From NCBI RefSeq assembly GCF_004919085.1, contig NZ_STGL01000006.1, positions 124,001 through 188,000 on the forward strand: 64,000 bases of DNA, given 5' to 3'. The notes under the pieces are model-generated. The model saw nothing but the letters and a program-made list of their open reading frames with translations, ran no database searches and was not told the origin of the DNA. The stretch is from Nocardioides sp. GY 10127. Lineage in GTDB: Bacteria > Actinomycetota > Actinomycetes > Propionibacteriales > Nocardioidaceae. Positions 45,054 to 53,271 of this stretch are shown one piece after another (position 1 is the stretch's first letter; the number at the start of each line of letters is the position of its first letter). Position numbers and translations under genes: made by a program.

Positions 45054-45081
45054 GGTCGCGCCCGGATCACCGGGGCGTGGG

Positions 45082-45504
45082 TCAGAGACCCCCGCCCAGG
45101 GGGCGACCCGGGCTCGCGGCCAGCGAGCCCTCGAGGGACTTCTCGTCGAGCAGCTGCTGGATGCGGTCCACGAGCTCCTCGCGGGAGAACGGCTTGGCCA
45201 GGAAGTCGTCCACCCCGGCCACGTAGGCGGCCCGGATGTCCTTGCGGGTGGCCAGCGCCGTCAGCATGAGGAAGAGCGGCCGCTCCTCCGCCTGCAGCTC
45301 GGCACAGGCCGCGAGGACCTCGAGGCCGGTGAGCTTGGGCATCTGGTTGTCCAGCACCACGAGGTCGAGGCCGCCCTCGCGGATGGCCGTGAGGGCCGCC
45401 AGCCCGTCCTCGACGCTGACGACGTCGTGGCCTGCACGACCGACGACGAGCCGCAGGAGCAGGCAGAGATCGGGGTCGTCCTCCGCGATCAGGATCCGAG
45501 CCAC
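45082..45504 (-). CDS. Orphan single-domain response regulator
   Basis: A 140-residue receiver (CheY-like) protein with the acidic pair Asp9/Asp10, phosphoacceptor Asp52 in VVLDNQMPK, Thr82 and Lys104 in LAKPF. The short tail after residue 122 has no output domain, so it acts by protein contact. No histidine kinase is nearby; the PAS/GAF phosphatase at 52 kb is a conceivable partner, without direct support. The GTG giving VARILIAEDD has ggagg 8 nt upstream; an ATG 105 nt further upstream would add residues that look non-coding. Confidence 0.88.
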   Translation of the reverse strand: MARILIAEDDPDLCLLLRLVVGRAGHDVVSVEDGLAALTAIREGGLDLVVLDNQMPKLTGLEVLAACAELQAEERPLFLMLTALATRKDIRAAYVAGVDDFLAKPFSREELVDRIQQLLDEKSLEGSLAASPGRPLGGGL

Positions 45505-45638
45505 GAGAACAACCTCCAGAGGGGGGACGACGACCGGAGGGAGCCGGCCGTTCAGGGGGGGGAGTCGCCGCGGTGTCAGGGGGACCTGCGCCGACCCCGC
45601 CATTCTCACCCCTACGAGCGGTTCCCGCAGGCCGTTCG

Positions 45639-45658
45639 GGTCCCAAGGCTGTGGGACC
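45639..45658 (-). terminator. Possible terminator of the methyltransferase-like gene
   Basis: ggtccca pairs with tgggacc (7 bp, loop aggctg), about 60 nt after the stop codon of the minus-strand gene at 45719. It lies upstream of the response regulator. Confidence 0.35.
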
Positions 45659-45718
45659 TTCGTCCCAGCCCTGTGCAGAGTTCGTGCAGACCGGCTCCCG
45701 ATGTGCTCCGGGGCACGC

Positions 45719-46210
45719 TCAGCGCCCCAGCAGCCCTCGGGCGGCGGCGAGGGTGCGCCCGTCGCACCACCGCGGCACGGCCGCGGCGTAGGCGTCCCAG
45801 TCGGCGCCGAACCGCTCGGCCAGCGCCGCCTCCTCCCGACGCACCTGCCCCCGGTCGAGGGAGACCACGAAGGCCACGGCGGGCAGGAGCGCCCGCAGCG
45901 AGCGGCGGTGCACCGCGTGCGCGAGCAGGAGCCCGGCGAGGCCGACGTACATGGGGTTGCGGGTGAGCGCGTTGACGCCGTCCGTCACGAGGTGCTCGGC
46001 CGCCGAAGGGTCCTCGGGGTGCCAGGTGGTGCCCGCGCGGCGGAAGCCTGCGAGCGCGGCCCCGCCGAGCGCCAGCGAGGGCACCGCGACCGCCGCGGCG
46101 GCGACCGTGGTGGCAGGCTGCGGCGCCCCGAGCCTGCGCTGGGCGAGCAGGGCCTGGACGAGCTGGACGGCGGGCAGGCGCAGCAGGCCCGGGAGCTGGG
46201 TGATCCTCAC
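45719..46210 (-). CDS. Isoprenylcysteine carboxyl methyltransferase-family membrane protein
   Basis: A 163-residue membrane protein of the ICMT/PEMT superfamily, with the SAM-site region HLVTDGVNALTRNPMYVGLAG and the C-terminal EEAALAERFGADWDAYAAAVPRW. Bacterial members methylate small lipids or thiols, or have unknown substrates, since bacteria lack prenylated CaaX proteins. A GTG is chosen as start because upstream codons in the open frame lie in the neighbouring gene's promoter region and look non-coding. It is divergent from the HTH/ECF gene. Confidence 0.8.
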   Translation of the reverse strand: MRITQLPGLLRLPAVQLVQALLAQRRLGAPQPATTVAAAAVAVPSLALGGAALAGFRRAGTTWHPEDPSAAEHLVTDGVNALTRNPMYVGLAGLLLAHAVHRRSLRALLPAVAFVVSLDRGQVRREEAALAERFGADWDAYAAAVPRWCDGRTLAAARGLLGR

Positions 46211-46466
46211 CGGGCCATCCTGCCCGCCGTACCCCAGACGGCGGCGCCCCGTGGCCGGAAGTGCCAGGACGACCGTTCTCCCACCCTGAGGGGCGAGGGG
46301 CGTTCCAGACCGCTTCGCATCACCTGTCGCCTGAGCCGACCCGGGACCCGTCCTGCACACCTGACGTGGGATAACGTCCGCCCCGACGCACGAGTCTCGG
46401 CGGGCGTCGCTCCCCCGTCCCGCCGATGCTCTCGTCGCGCCGTCGGACACGAGCATGGGGACCAGG
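46211..46466. other. Divergent intergenic region before the HTH/ECF-like gene
   Basis: 256 bp without a convincing gene. TAACGT at 46372-46377 is a possible -10 for the plus-strand gene. I see no clear operator. Confidence 0.3.
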
Positions 46467-47561
46467 ATGAGTGAGGACGCCACGGGCGAGCAGCCCGCCG
46501 GCAAGTGGGACGAGGTCGCGCAGGGGCTCGGTGAGCTCAGGCGACGACAGGGCGATCCGTCGTACGCGGAGATCGCGCGCCTGGTGAGCGAGCAGCGGCT
46601 CGCCGACGGTGCCTCCCCGGCGGCCTCCCGCGTGGCCCGCAGCACCGTCTTCGACTGCTTCAAGACCGGTCGGACCCGGATCAACCTCCCGCTGGTGCGG
46701 GAGATCGCCCGTGCGCTCGGCGCCGACACCGAGGTCGTGGACGGCTGGGTGCTGGAGTCCCTCCAGCGCTCCAGCGGCAGGACGCTGCCGCCGACCGAGC
46801 CGGCGGCCGCGCCCCACGCCGAGGCGGCCGGCGCGCGGGAGGCGGTCGAGCGGGAGCCCGGCTCCGTGGCCACCGAGGAGCACGGCGCCGTCCCTATCGC
46901 TGCGCCCGCTGCGTCCACCGCACCCCTCGCGCCCGCCGAGCCCGCGGCGCTCCTCGACGAGAAGCCTCCCTTCGTGCCGGTCTGGCAGATCCTGGTGGCG
47001 ATGGTGCTGTGCCTGCTCATCGACCTGATGGGGCGCTACCTCACCACCGTCTCCCACCTGCCGCTCCACCTCGACATGGTCGGCACCGCGACCGCGGCGA
47101 TGCTCCTGGGGCCCTGGCGAGGCGCCGCGGTCGGCGCCGCCATGAACGTGGCCGGGGTGCTCTCGATCGAGGACTCCCTGGACTGGGTCTCGCTCGCCTT
47201 CGCGGGCGTCAACGTCCTGGGCGGACTGGTCTGGGGCTTCGGCATCCACCGCTGGGGCTGGGGGCGGACGCTGCCCCGGCTCCTCGGACTCAGCCTGGTC
47301 GTCGCCGTCCTGTGCTCGGCCCAGGCGGTGCCGATCCTGCTCATCTTCTTCCACTCCGGGATGCAGCCCGGCACGGACTTCGTGATCGAGGCCGTCTACG
47401 AGCGCGTCCCGCGCCTGGACGTGGCGCTGGCGATCGCGAACCTCATCGTCTCGGTGGCCGACAAGATGATCAGCACCTTCGTCGGGCTCTCCCTGGCCGC
47501 GCTGGCCCCGCGGGCGATGCGGTGGCGGCTCGAGCGCCAGGTGCCCCTCGTCCGCTCCTGA
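46467..47561 (+). CDS. HTH domain fused to ECF-transporter S-component-like membrane domain
   Basis: A 364-residue protein. Residues about 10-95 form an XRE-like helix-turn-helix of an actinobacterial type (YAEIARLVSEQRL, SRVARSTVFDCFKTGRTRIN, REIARALGADTEVVDGW). A disordered Ala/Glu/Pro linker to about residue 165 follows. The remainder is five or six membrane helices, including LHLDMVGTATAAMLLGPWRG and GAAMNVAGVL, which resemble the substrate-binding S components of ECF vitamin transporters. It could be a membrane-bound one-component regulator sensing a small nutrient. No ECF ATPase or T component is nearby. The second ATG (MSEDATG) is preferred over one 12 nt earlier. Confidence 0.7.
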   Translation: MSEDATGEQPAGKWDEVAQGLGELRRRQGDPSYAEIARLVSEQRLADGASPAASRVARSTVFDCFKTGRTRINLPLVREIARALGADTEVVDGWVLESLQRSSGRTLPPTEPAAAPHAEAAGAREAVEREPGSVATEEHGAVPIAAPAASTAPLAPAEPAALLDEKPPFVPVWQILVAMVLCLLIDLMGRYLTTVSHLPLHLDMVGTATAAMLLGPWRGAAVGAAMNVAGVLSIEDSLDWVSLAFAGVNVLGGLVWGFGIHRWGWGRTLPRLLGLSLVVAVLCSAQAVPILLIFFHSGMQPGTDFVIEAVYERVPRLDVALAIANLIVSVADKMISTFVGLSLAALAPRAMRWRLERQVPLVRS

Positions 47562-47578
47562 CGGGGCGGCGGGGCGGC

Positions 47579-47962
47579 TCAGCCGTTCCAGGTCGAGCCG
47601 GTGGCGGCGAAGTCGTCCAGCCGGTAGCCGATGAGCCGGGCGCACAGGTCCTCGGGCAGCTCGCCGTCGTAGGGCAGCTTGAGGAACCCCTCGCCGGCCT
47701 CGAACCCGGCGGCCTCCACCTCGGCGCGGTGCGCGGCGAACTGGTGCGGCGGGAACCGCAGCGAGCAGTGCTTCTTGTACGCCTGGAGCACCCACTGGCG
47801 CACGCCGTCCTTGAGGTAGGCCGGCTGGTTCCAGTGCACGGTCTCGACGACGTCCGGGTCGGCCGCCAGGCTCAGGGCGCGCAGGCGCTCGAGGAACGGC
47901 CGCTGGACGTCGTCCAGGTGGGCCATGAAGTCGTCGACGTCGACACGCTTGGGCATGGGCAC
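47579..47962 (-). CDS. DUF1801/YdhG-like protein
   Basis: A 127-residue protein of the DUF1801 (iron-chaperone-like fold) family, with VDDFMAHLDDVQRPFLERLR, the conserved WNQPAYLKDG, and KKHCSLRFPP. Bacterial members have unclear roles; similarity to frataxin-like folds gave the chaperone name. The GTG start is chosen because TAGGCT lies 7 nt upstream; an ATG two codons later is possible. The stop is 17 nt from the convergent HTH/ECF gene. Confidence 0.8.
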   Translation of the reverse strand: MPMPKRVDVDDFMAHLDDVQRPFLERLRALSLAADPDVVETVHWNQPAYLKDGVRQWVLQAYKKHCSLRFPPHQFAAHRAEVEAAGFEAGEGFLKLPYDGELPEDLCARLIGYRLDDFAATGSTWNG

Positions 47963-47969
47963 GAGGCGC

Positions 47970-47975
47970 AGCCTA
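47970..47975 (-). promoter_or_regulatory. Leaderless-type -10 box of the DUF1801 gene
   Basis: TAGGCT on the minus strand, 7 nt upstream of the GTG. Confidence 0.55.
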
Positions 47976-47982
47976 GCCGTGC

Positions 47983-49059
47983 TCAGCCGGCGGCCTCCTG
48001 GGGCTGGCGCGCCCGCACCGCGGCGACCCCGGCCTCGACCCGCTCGGTCGGGCCGGCGACGAACACGTACTCGGTGTTGCGCAGGTGCGAGACGCGTCCG
48101 ACCTTCTCGCCCGCCGGGCTGAAGATGCCGATCTGCGCGCCCACGTAGCGCTTGGAGTCGAACGCCAGCAGGCGGACGTCCTCGTGCCCGGCGTCGAGCA
48201 GGGCCGTGGTCATCTGCTCGCTGGTGAGCCACGACTCGTCGTTGTAGGACAGGACGACGACCTCGGCGCTCAGCCGCTCCAGCACGCTGGCCAGGGCGCC
48301 CGGCATCTGCCGCTTCACGTTGAAGACGCTCTTGGTGGCGGGGTCGCGCGCGTCGGCGCGCTTGCACGCCACGCCGTAGGGCTCGGGGGCGTCCCAGCGC
48401 ACGAGGGTCTCCCACACGTGGTAGTTCGTGAAGTACCGGTGCTGGTTGTAGGGCGGGTCGAGGTAGGCGAGGTCGGCCGGGCCCAGGTCGTCCACCGTGG
48501 TCATGACGTCGCCCGCCACCGTCCGGCCGGGGCCGGGCAGCAGCTCGGGCCGGCGCAGGTCGAGGTCGCGGAACGAGCGCGGCGCCCACTGCTTGAGGTA
48601 GGCCATCTGGAGGCCGGTCGTGGAGTCGACCCGGTCCGCGGCCAGCAGCAGGCTCGTGAGGAGGACCGGGAAGAGCGGGGAGTCGCGGTACTCCCGCTCC
48701 AGGGCGTTGCGCACGGCGTCCACCCGGCGCCCGTTGTGGGGCTGGAGGAAGCGGGACGCCTCGCAGAACGTCTCGGTGAAGTAGCCCCGCTCGCCCGGCA
48801 GCGAGGCGAGGTGCTCCAGCGCAGCGGCGAGCGCGACCTCGTCGACCTCGCGGGCGTCGGTGGCGACGTAGCAGTCGCTCAGCACCTGGCTGTAGGTCGC
48901 GACGTCCGCGGCGGTGACCCCCAGGCCGCGGCGCTTGAGCTCCTGGGCCACCCGTGTCGTCCCCGTGAACAGGTCGATCGCCGTCCGGGCGCCCACGCCC
49001 TCGGCCAGGTCGCCGAGGACGGGGACCAGGGCCCGCTTGGAGCCCAGGTACTTGATCAC
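47983..49059 (-). CDS. D12-class DNA adenine methyltransferase
   Basis: A 358-residue Dam-like enzyme expected to make N6-methyladenine. MIKYLGSKRALVPVLGDL and DLFTGTTRVAQELK form the SAM-binding region, and AYLDPPYNQHRYFTNYH carries the DPPY catalytic motif. No matching restriction gene lies nearby, so it is an orphan or serves another role; the adjacent HNH protein is exported and so not an obvious partner. The GTG start has TAGGCT 7 nt upstream. Target sequence unknown. Confidence 0.88.
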   Translation of the reverse strand: MIKYLGSKRALVPVLGDLAEGVGARTAIDLFTGTTRVAQELKRRGLGVTAADVATYSQVLSDCYVATDAREVDEVALAAALEHLASLPGERGYFTETFCEASRFLQPHNGRRVDAVRNALEREYRDSPLFPVLLTSLLLAADRVDSTTGLQMAYLKQWAPRSFRDLDLRRPELLPGPGRTVAGDVMTTVDDLGPADLAYLDPPYNQHRYFTNYHVWETLVRWDAPEPYGVACKRADARDPATKSVFNVKRQMPGALASVLERLSAEVVVLSYNDESWLTSEQMTTALLDAGHEDVRLLAFDSKRYVGAQIGIFSPAGEKVGRVSHLRNTEYVFVAGPTERVEAGVAAVRARQPQEAAG

Positions 49060-49066
49060 GCGGGCG

Positions 49067-49072
49067 AGCCTA
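49067..49072 (-). promoter_or_regulatory. Leaderless-type -10 box of the DNA methylase
   Basis: TAGGCT on the minus strand, 7 nt upstream of the GTG. Confidence 0.6.
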
Positions 49073-49135
49073 GGGGCGTTCGTGCCCGTCGGCGCGGAAC
49101 TCGCACATCCGGCCCGCCATGTCGGCGCTCCCGCC

Positions 49136-49141
49136 TAGCCT
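49136..49141 (+). promoter_or_regulatory. Leaderless-type -10 box of the secreted HNH nuclease
   Basis: TAGCCT lies 6 nt upstream of the ATG at 49148. It is back-to-back with the methylase -10 about 65 bp away. Confidence 0.6.
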
Positions 49142-49147
49142 GCGCCC

Positions 49148-49876
49148 ATGCGTCTGCGCCTGGGCACCCTGCTCCCCGTGCTGGTCCTCCTCGTGGCCGT
49201 GCCGTTCGTGATGGACGGGATCGGGCGGGACGAGCGGGGTTCTGGCTCGGGCTCGGGCTCGGGCTCGGGCGGGGGCGTGAGCGCGGGTGCCGGCGTGGTC
49301 TCGGCGGCCCGCGCGACGCGGCTGCTCGCCGACCTGACGACGGGCCCGCGCGTCGCCTCCTACGAGCTGGGCTACGACCGCGACGCCTTCGGCGAGGCGT
49401 GGAAGGACACCGACGGCAACGGGTGCAACCAGCGCGACGACGTGCTGCTGCGCGACGCCGTGCCCGGCTCCACGACGACCGCGCAGCAGGGCGCCTGCGA
49501 CCACGACGTGCTGGCCGGGCGGTGGGTCGACCCGTACACCGGGAAGCGGCTGGCCTTCACCGACCTCAAGGACCCCGCGCAGGCGCAGGCGATCCAGATC
49601 GACCACGTCGTCCCGCTGGCCGAGGCGTGGGTGTCCGGAGCGTCCTCGTGGTCCGACGCGCGCCGGGAGCGCTACGCCAACGACCTCGGCGTGCTGCTCG
49701 CCTCGGACGGCCCCACGAACGCGGCCAAGAGCGACGACGACCCGGCGGCCTGGCGGCCGCGCGCCGCCTACCAGTGCACCTACGCGCGGCGCTGGGTCGC
49801 GGTGAAGTCCGAGTACGACCTCACCGTCGACGCCTCCGAGCGCGCCGCGCTCACCTCGATGCTCGACGCCTGCTGA
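49148..49876 (+). CDS. Secreted HNH-family nuclease
   Basis: A 242-residue exported or membrane-tethered protein with a signal/anchor helix (about 5-23) and a Gly/Ser linker from a six-base repeat. The nuclease domain resembles the GmrSD C-terminal/DUF1524 family: DTDGNGCNQRDDVLLRDAV, IDHVVPLAEAWVSGAS with the catalytic His, and NAAKSDDDPAAWRP. Likely roles are degrading extracellular DNA for phosphate or nucleosides. Conserved Cys residues (GNGCNQ, QQGACD, YQCTY, and the C-terminal Cys) could form disulfides. Convergent with the phosphatase gene. Confidence 0.88.
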   Translation: MRLRLGTLLPVLVLLVAVPFVMDGIGRDERGSGSGSGSGSGGGVSAGAGVVSAARATRLLADLTTGPRVASYELGYDRDAFGEAWKDTDGNGCNQRDDVLLRDAVPGSTTTAQQGACDHDVLAGRWVDPYTGKRLAFTDLKDPAQAQAIQIDHVVPLAEAWVSGASSWSDARRERYANDLGVLLASDGPTNAAKSDDDPAAWRPRAAYQCTYARRWVAVKSEYDLTVDASERAALTSMLDAC

Positions 49877-49880
49877 GGCG

Positions 49881-49949
49881 GGCCCGTCGGATCAGGGCCC
49901 GTCGGCTCAGGGCCCGTCGGCTCAGGGCCCGTCGGATCAGGGCCCGTCG
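49881..49949. repeat. 15-bp tandem repeat with in-frame stop codons
   Basis: Four full copies and one partial copy of ggcccgtcggatcag or ggcccgtcggctcag. On the minus strand each full copy places a TGA in the frame of the phosphatase gene, giving four successive stops after LDGP. Confidence 0.8.
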
Positions 49950-52396
49950 AGGCGCACCGCGACGACGGCGACGTCGTCCTCCCCGCGCTCGGGGACCAGC
50001 TCGGCCAGCAGCCGGTCGAGCAACGTGTCGAGGTCGGGGCCGGCGGCGGTGAGCCGCTCCACGCAGGCACGCAGCCGCTCGAGGCCGACGTCGATGGCCT
50101 CGCCGCGGCGCTCCACCAGGCCGTCGGTGTAGAGCAGGACCGTGGAGCCCGGGGGCAGGGTCGTCCGCGCCTCGGTGCGGGCCACCTCGGCGTCGAGACC
50201 GAGCCAGGTGCCGCGCTCGGCCTCCTCCAGCAGGCGGGCGCCGCCGCCCGTGACGGCCACCGGCGGCGGGTGGCCGGCGTTGCTCCAGACGAGGTCGCGC
50301 CCGCCGTCGGGGCGCCGCTCCACCCGGGCCACGACCGCGGACGCCATCGTCCCCAGGTCCAGGACCTCGATGGCCCGGTCGACCGCGCGGAGCAGCCCGG
50401 CGGGCGAGGCCTCGCCCTGGACCGCGACGCCGCGCAGCAGGCCGCGCAGCTGGCCCATCGCGGCCGCCGCGTCGGTGTCGTGGCCGACGACGTCGCCGAT
50501 GACCAGGTGCGGGTCGGTGCCCTCGAGCACGAACGCGTCGTACCAGTCGCCGCCCACCTGGGCCGCGGCCGCCGCGGGCAGGTAGCGCACGGCCATCCGG
50601 GTGCCGGCCGGCTGCGGCGGGTCGGTGAGCAGGCTGCGCTGGAGGCCCTCGGCCAGCTCGCGCTGCTCGGCGTAGAGCCGCACGTTGTCCAGCGCCAGGC
50701 CGGCGCGTTCCGCGAGGTCGTCGAGCAGGCGGAGGTCCTCGTCCTCGAAGCCGCCGCGCTCCGGGGCGCGGAAGACGGTGAGCAGGCCGACGACCCGCTC
50801 GCGGCCCGGCAGCGGGATGACGGCGACGGAACCGGGACGCAGGCGCAGGAACGCCTCACGGGCCGGGCCGGGCTCGAGCAGCGCGGAGATCCGGCCGCCC
50901 GCGTCGTCCTGGACGACCACGGGCCGCTCCTCGCGCAGCGCCCGCGCGAGGAAGGAGGCGTCGGAGAGCGACTCGATCCGCGAGGCGGCGTAGGTGTCGA
51001 GGTCGGGGCGGCGGGCCGCGTCCGCGTGCCACCAGCCGACGTCGCGGACGCGGCTGCGCCACTCGCCCGGTCGCTCGGGGTGGCGCGCCTCGGCGTGCGC
51101 GGGGCGCTCGACCACCGAGACCAGGCACCAGTCCCCCAGCTCGTGGGCGACCAGGCTGGCGAGCGAGCCGACCGCCTCCTGCCGGTCGAGCGTCTCGGAG
51201 AGGGTCGTGGTGACGTCCGCGAGGAACGCGGCGCGACGGGCCGCGGCGTCCAGGACCTGCTGGGCCTCGTGGCGGGCGGTGACGTCGTGGAAGAAGACGC
51301 TCAGGCCGTCGGGGTCGGGCCAGGCCCGCACCTCGTACCAGGCGTCGAGGGGGAAGGGGTAGTAGGCGTCGAACGCGACCGGCTCCCCGGTCCCGACGGC
51401 GCGTCGGTAGCTGCGCTCGAAGTCGGAGTCGACGGACTCCGGGAAGAGGTCCCAGACCACCCCACCCAGGAGCTCGGTGCGCGGGCGTGCGAGCAGCTTC
51501 TCGGCCTCGGGGTTGACGTGGCTGAACCGCCAGTCCCGGTCGAGGTGGAAGTAGGCGGTCGGCATGGCCTCCAGCACGCGGGCGACGCGGGCCTCGCCCT
51601 CGGCGGCGGCGGTGACGTCGTAGGCGGCGCCCAGCAGGCGGACCGTCCGCCCCTGCTCGTCGCCCAGGGCCCGCCCGCGGGCGGCGAGCCAGCGCACCGC
51701 GCCGTTGCGCAGGAGCACGCGGTACTCCGCGACGTACTCCCCGCAGGTGGCGATCGCGTGGTCGAGCGCGGCGGTGACCCGCGGCAGGTCGTCGGGGTGG
51801 AGCGCGTCGTTGAAGGCGTTGATGGTGGCGCCGAACTCGGCGCGGGTGAGGCCGAAGAGCTCCAGCAGGCGGTCGTCCCAGTGCAGGTCGCCGGTCACCA
51901 GGTCCCAGTCGAACGCGCCGATCTGGGCGGCGTCGACGGCGAGCTGGAAGCGCACGCGCTGGGCCTCGAAGTCGGTGCGCAGCAGGCCGAGCTCGAGCTC
52001 GGCGGCGAAGGGGCCGGTGAGCTGCTCGACGCGCGCCAGGTCCTCGTCCGTCCAGCGGCGCGGGGTGGCCGAGAAGACGCAGAGGGTGCCGAGGGCGGAG
52101 CCGTCGGCCGCGCGCAGCGGCACGCCCAGGTAGGCGCGGACGACCACGCCGGCCGCGTCGTCGACCCGCACGGTGCCCAGGGCCTGGGCGGCGGAGCAGG
52201 TGACCGACGCGAGCTCCTCGCGCCACACCGGCGGGGCCCCGTCCGGTCCCGCGACCCCGGCGGCCTCGACGCGCCCGTCGTGCACCTGCACGCGGGCGCC
52301 GTCCACGCCGAGGAAGGAGGTGGCGAGCTGCGCGAACGACGTCAGCTGCGCGTCCCGTCTCGAACGGTCGGAGACGGTGTGCCCGGCTTCCTCCAC
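49937..52396 (-). CDS. GAF-PAS-PAS-GAF-PP2C (SpoIIE-type) sensor phosphatase
   Basis: An 819-residue cytosolic signalling protein. In order: GAF about 15-140, PAS about 150-265 (FDWDLVTGDLHWDDRLLELF), PAS about 275-385 (MPTAYFHLDRDWRFSHVN), GAF about 390-585, and a PP2C/SpoIIE phosphatase about 600-815 with VGGDWYDAF, VIGDVVGHD, SNAGHPPPV and GEDDVAVVAV. Such proteins dephosphorylate anti-sigma-factor antagonists in stress-sigma pathways; no such partner gene is in the window. The GTG has aggagg 6 nt upstream. The 3' end is multiplied in a 15-bp tandem repeat. Confidence 0.9.
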   Translation of the reverse strand: MEEAGHTVSDRSRRDAQLTSFAQLATSFLGVDGARVQVHDGRVEAAGVAGPDGAPPVWREELASVTCSAAQALGTVRVDDAAGVVVRAYLGVPLRAADGSALGTLCVFSATPRRWTDEDLARVEQLTGPFAAELELGLLRTDFEAQRVRFQLAVDAAQIGAFDWDLVTGDLHWDDRLLELFGLTRAEFGATINAFNDALHPDDLPRVTAALDHAIATCGEYVAEYRVLLRNGAVRWLAARGRALGDEQGRTVRLLGAAYDVTAAAEGEARVARVLEAMPTAYFHLDRDWRFSHVNPEAEKLLARPRTELLGGVVWDLFPESVDSDFERSYRRAVGTGEPVAFDAYYPFPLDAWYEVRAWPDPDGLSVFFHDVTARHEAQQVLDAAARRAAFLADVTTTLSETLDRQEAVGSLASLVAHELGDWCLVSVVERPAHAEARHPERPGEWRSRVRDVGWWHADAARRPDLDTYAASRIESLSDASFLARALREERPVVVQDDAGGRISALLEPGPAREAFLRLRPGSVAVIPLPGRERVVGLLTVFRAPERGGFEDEDLRLLDDLAERAGLALDNVRLYAEQRELAEGLQRSLLTDPPQPAGTRMAVRYLPAAAAAQVGGDWYDAFVLEGTDPHLVIGDVVGHDTDAAAAMGQLRGLLRGVAVQGEASPAGLLRAVDRAIEVLDLGTMASAVVARVERRPDGGRDLVWSNAGHPPPVAVTGGGARLLEEAERGTWLGLDAEVARTEARTTLPPGSTVLLYTDGLVERRGEAIDVGLERLRACVERLTAAGPDLDTLLDRLLAELVPERGEDDVAVVAVRLDGP

Positions 52397-52553
52397 GCAG
52401 GCCTCCTGGAGCCCTGGCCCCGGGAACTGCGGGCGGCGGTGCCGGCGCGGATGTGCACCGGCACCCCAGTGTCCTCCCCGGGCCCTCCCCCACAGGGGGG
52501 AGGTCCGTACCTGTCGGCCCCGTGGGCCCTGCCAGTGAGGGCGGTCCGGGCGG

Positions 52554-52922
52554 TCAGGCCATCTCGACGAGCACCTGTCCGCCGCTCACCGCGTCGCCCT
52601 GCTTCACGAGGACCCCGGCGACCGTGCCCGCGGCGGGCGCGGTGATCTCGGTCTCCATCTTCATCGCCTCGAGGACGACGAGGACGTCGCCGGGCTCGAT
52701 CTCCTGCCCGACCTCGACGAGGACGCGGGCGACCGCGCCGGACAGCGGGGCCTTCACGCCCTCGCCGGAGCCGCCGACCGGCGCCGGCGGCGGCGTCGCG
52801 GCGGCGGGGGCGTTGAACGAGCCGCCCGCCATGAACACCGCGCCCATGGTCGGCTGGGGCTCGTCCTCCACCTCCACCTCGACGTCGTAGGCGACCCCGT
52901 CGACGGTGACCTTCAGCCGCAT
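52554..52922 (-). CDS. Transcarboxylase biotin carrier (1.3S) subunit
   Basis: A 122-residue biotin carboxyl carrier protein with VTVDGVAYDVEVEVE at the start, an Ala/Pro/Gly-rich linker, and a biotinyl domain with the biotin-accepting Lys in LEAMKMETEI. Size and sequence match the 1.3S subunit of methylmalonyl-CoA:pyruvate transcarboxylase of Propionibacterium. It is the last gene of a 5S-12S-small-1.3S operon and has a good aggaaggag ribosome site. Confidence 0.92.
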   Translation of the reverse strand: MRLKVTVDGVAYDVEVEVEDEPQPTMGAVFMAGGSFNAPAAATPPPAPVGGSGEGVKAPLSGAVARVLVEVGQEIEPGDVLVVLEAMKMETEITAPAAGTVAGVLVKQGDAVSGGQVLVEMA

Positions 52923-52980
52923 GACCGGCTCCTTCCTGGCTGCTGCTCCGGCAGGGCCGGGCGCTGGGTGGCGGGCACGC

Positions 52981-53271
52981 TCAACGCACCCCGTGCATGA
53001 TCCGGTGGCCGTGCACCATGGCGCGGCCCTGCTGGGCCCACGCGGCACCGGTCCGGTAGTGCACCTGCTTGACCTTGGCCCGGTGGCCGAGGAACTCGGC
53101 CACCGCCGCCGAGATCGCGAGCACGACCTCCGGCGGCACCTCGGGCGGCGGGATGAGGGTCCGCGTCTCCGCGAGCTCGGCCTCGAGCCGCTCGACGCGT
53201 GCGCCGAGGGCGTGGACCTGCGCGAGCAGCGAGGCGAGCTGCTCGGTGACGGCCGGCGTCGGGGTGCTCAC
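52981..53271 (-). CDS. Small transcarboxylase/acyl-CoA carboxylase-associated protein
   Basis: A 96-residue protein with a predicted coiled coil (LASLLAQVHALGARVERLEA), then VVLAISAAVAEFLGHRAKVK and a terminal WAQQGRAMVHGHRIMHG. Similar IxAAVAxxLG...WxxQGR proteins accompany biotin-dependent decarboxylases and transcarboxylases, so it is probably a structural subunit comparable to epsilon or gamma subunits. The GTG start overlaps the 12S stop as GTGA. Its exact role is unknown. Confidence 0.75.
   Translation of the reverse strand: MSTPTPAVTEQLASLLAQVHALGARVERLEAELAETRTLIPPPEVPPEVVLAISAAVAEFLGHRAKVKQVHYRTGAAWAQQGRAMVHGHRIMHGVR

Noticed and set aside
47983..49876. Restriction-modification system
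   Set aside because: The HNH protein has an export signal and belongs to a secreted nuclease family, and the genes are divergent, not in an operon.
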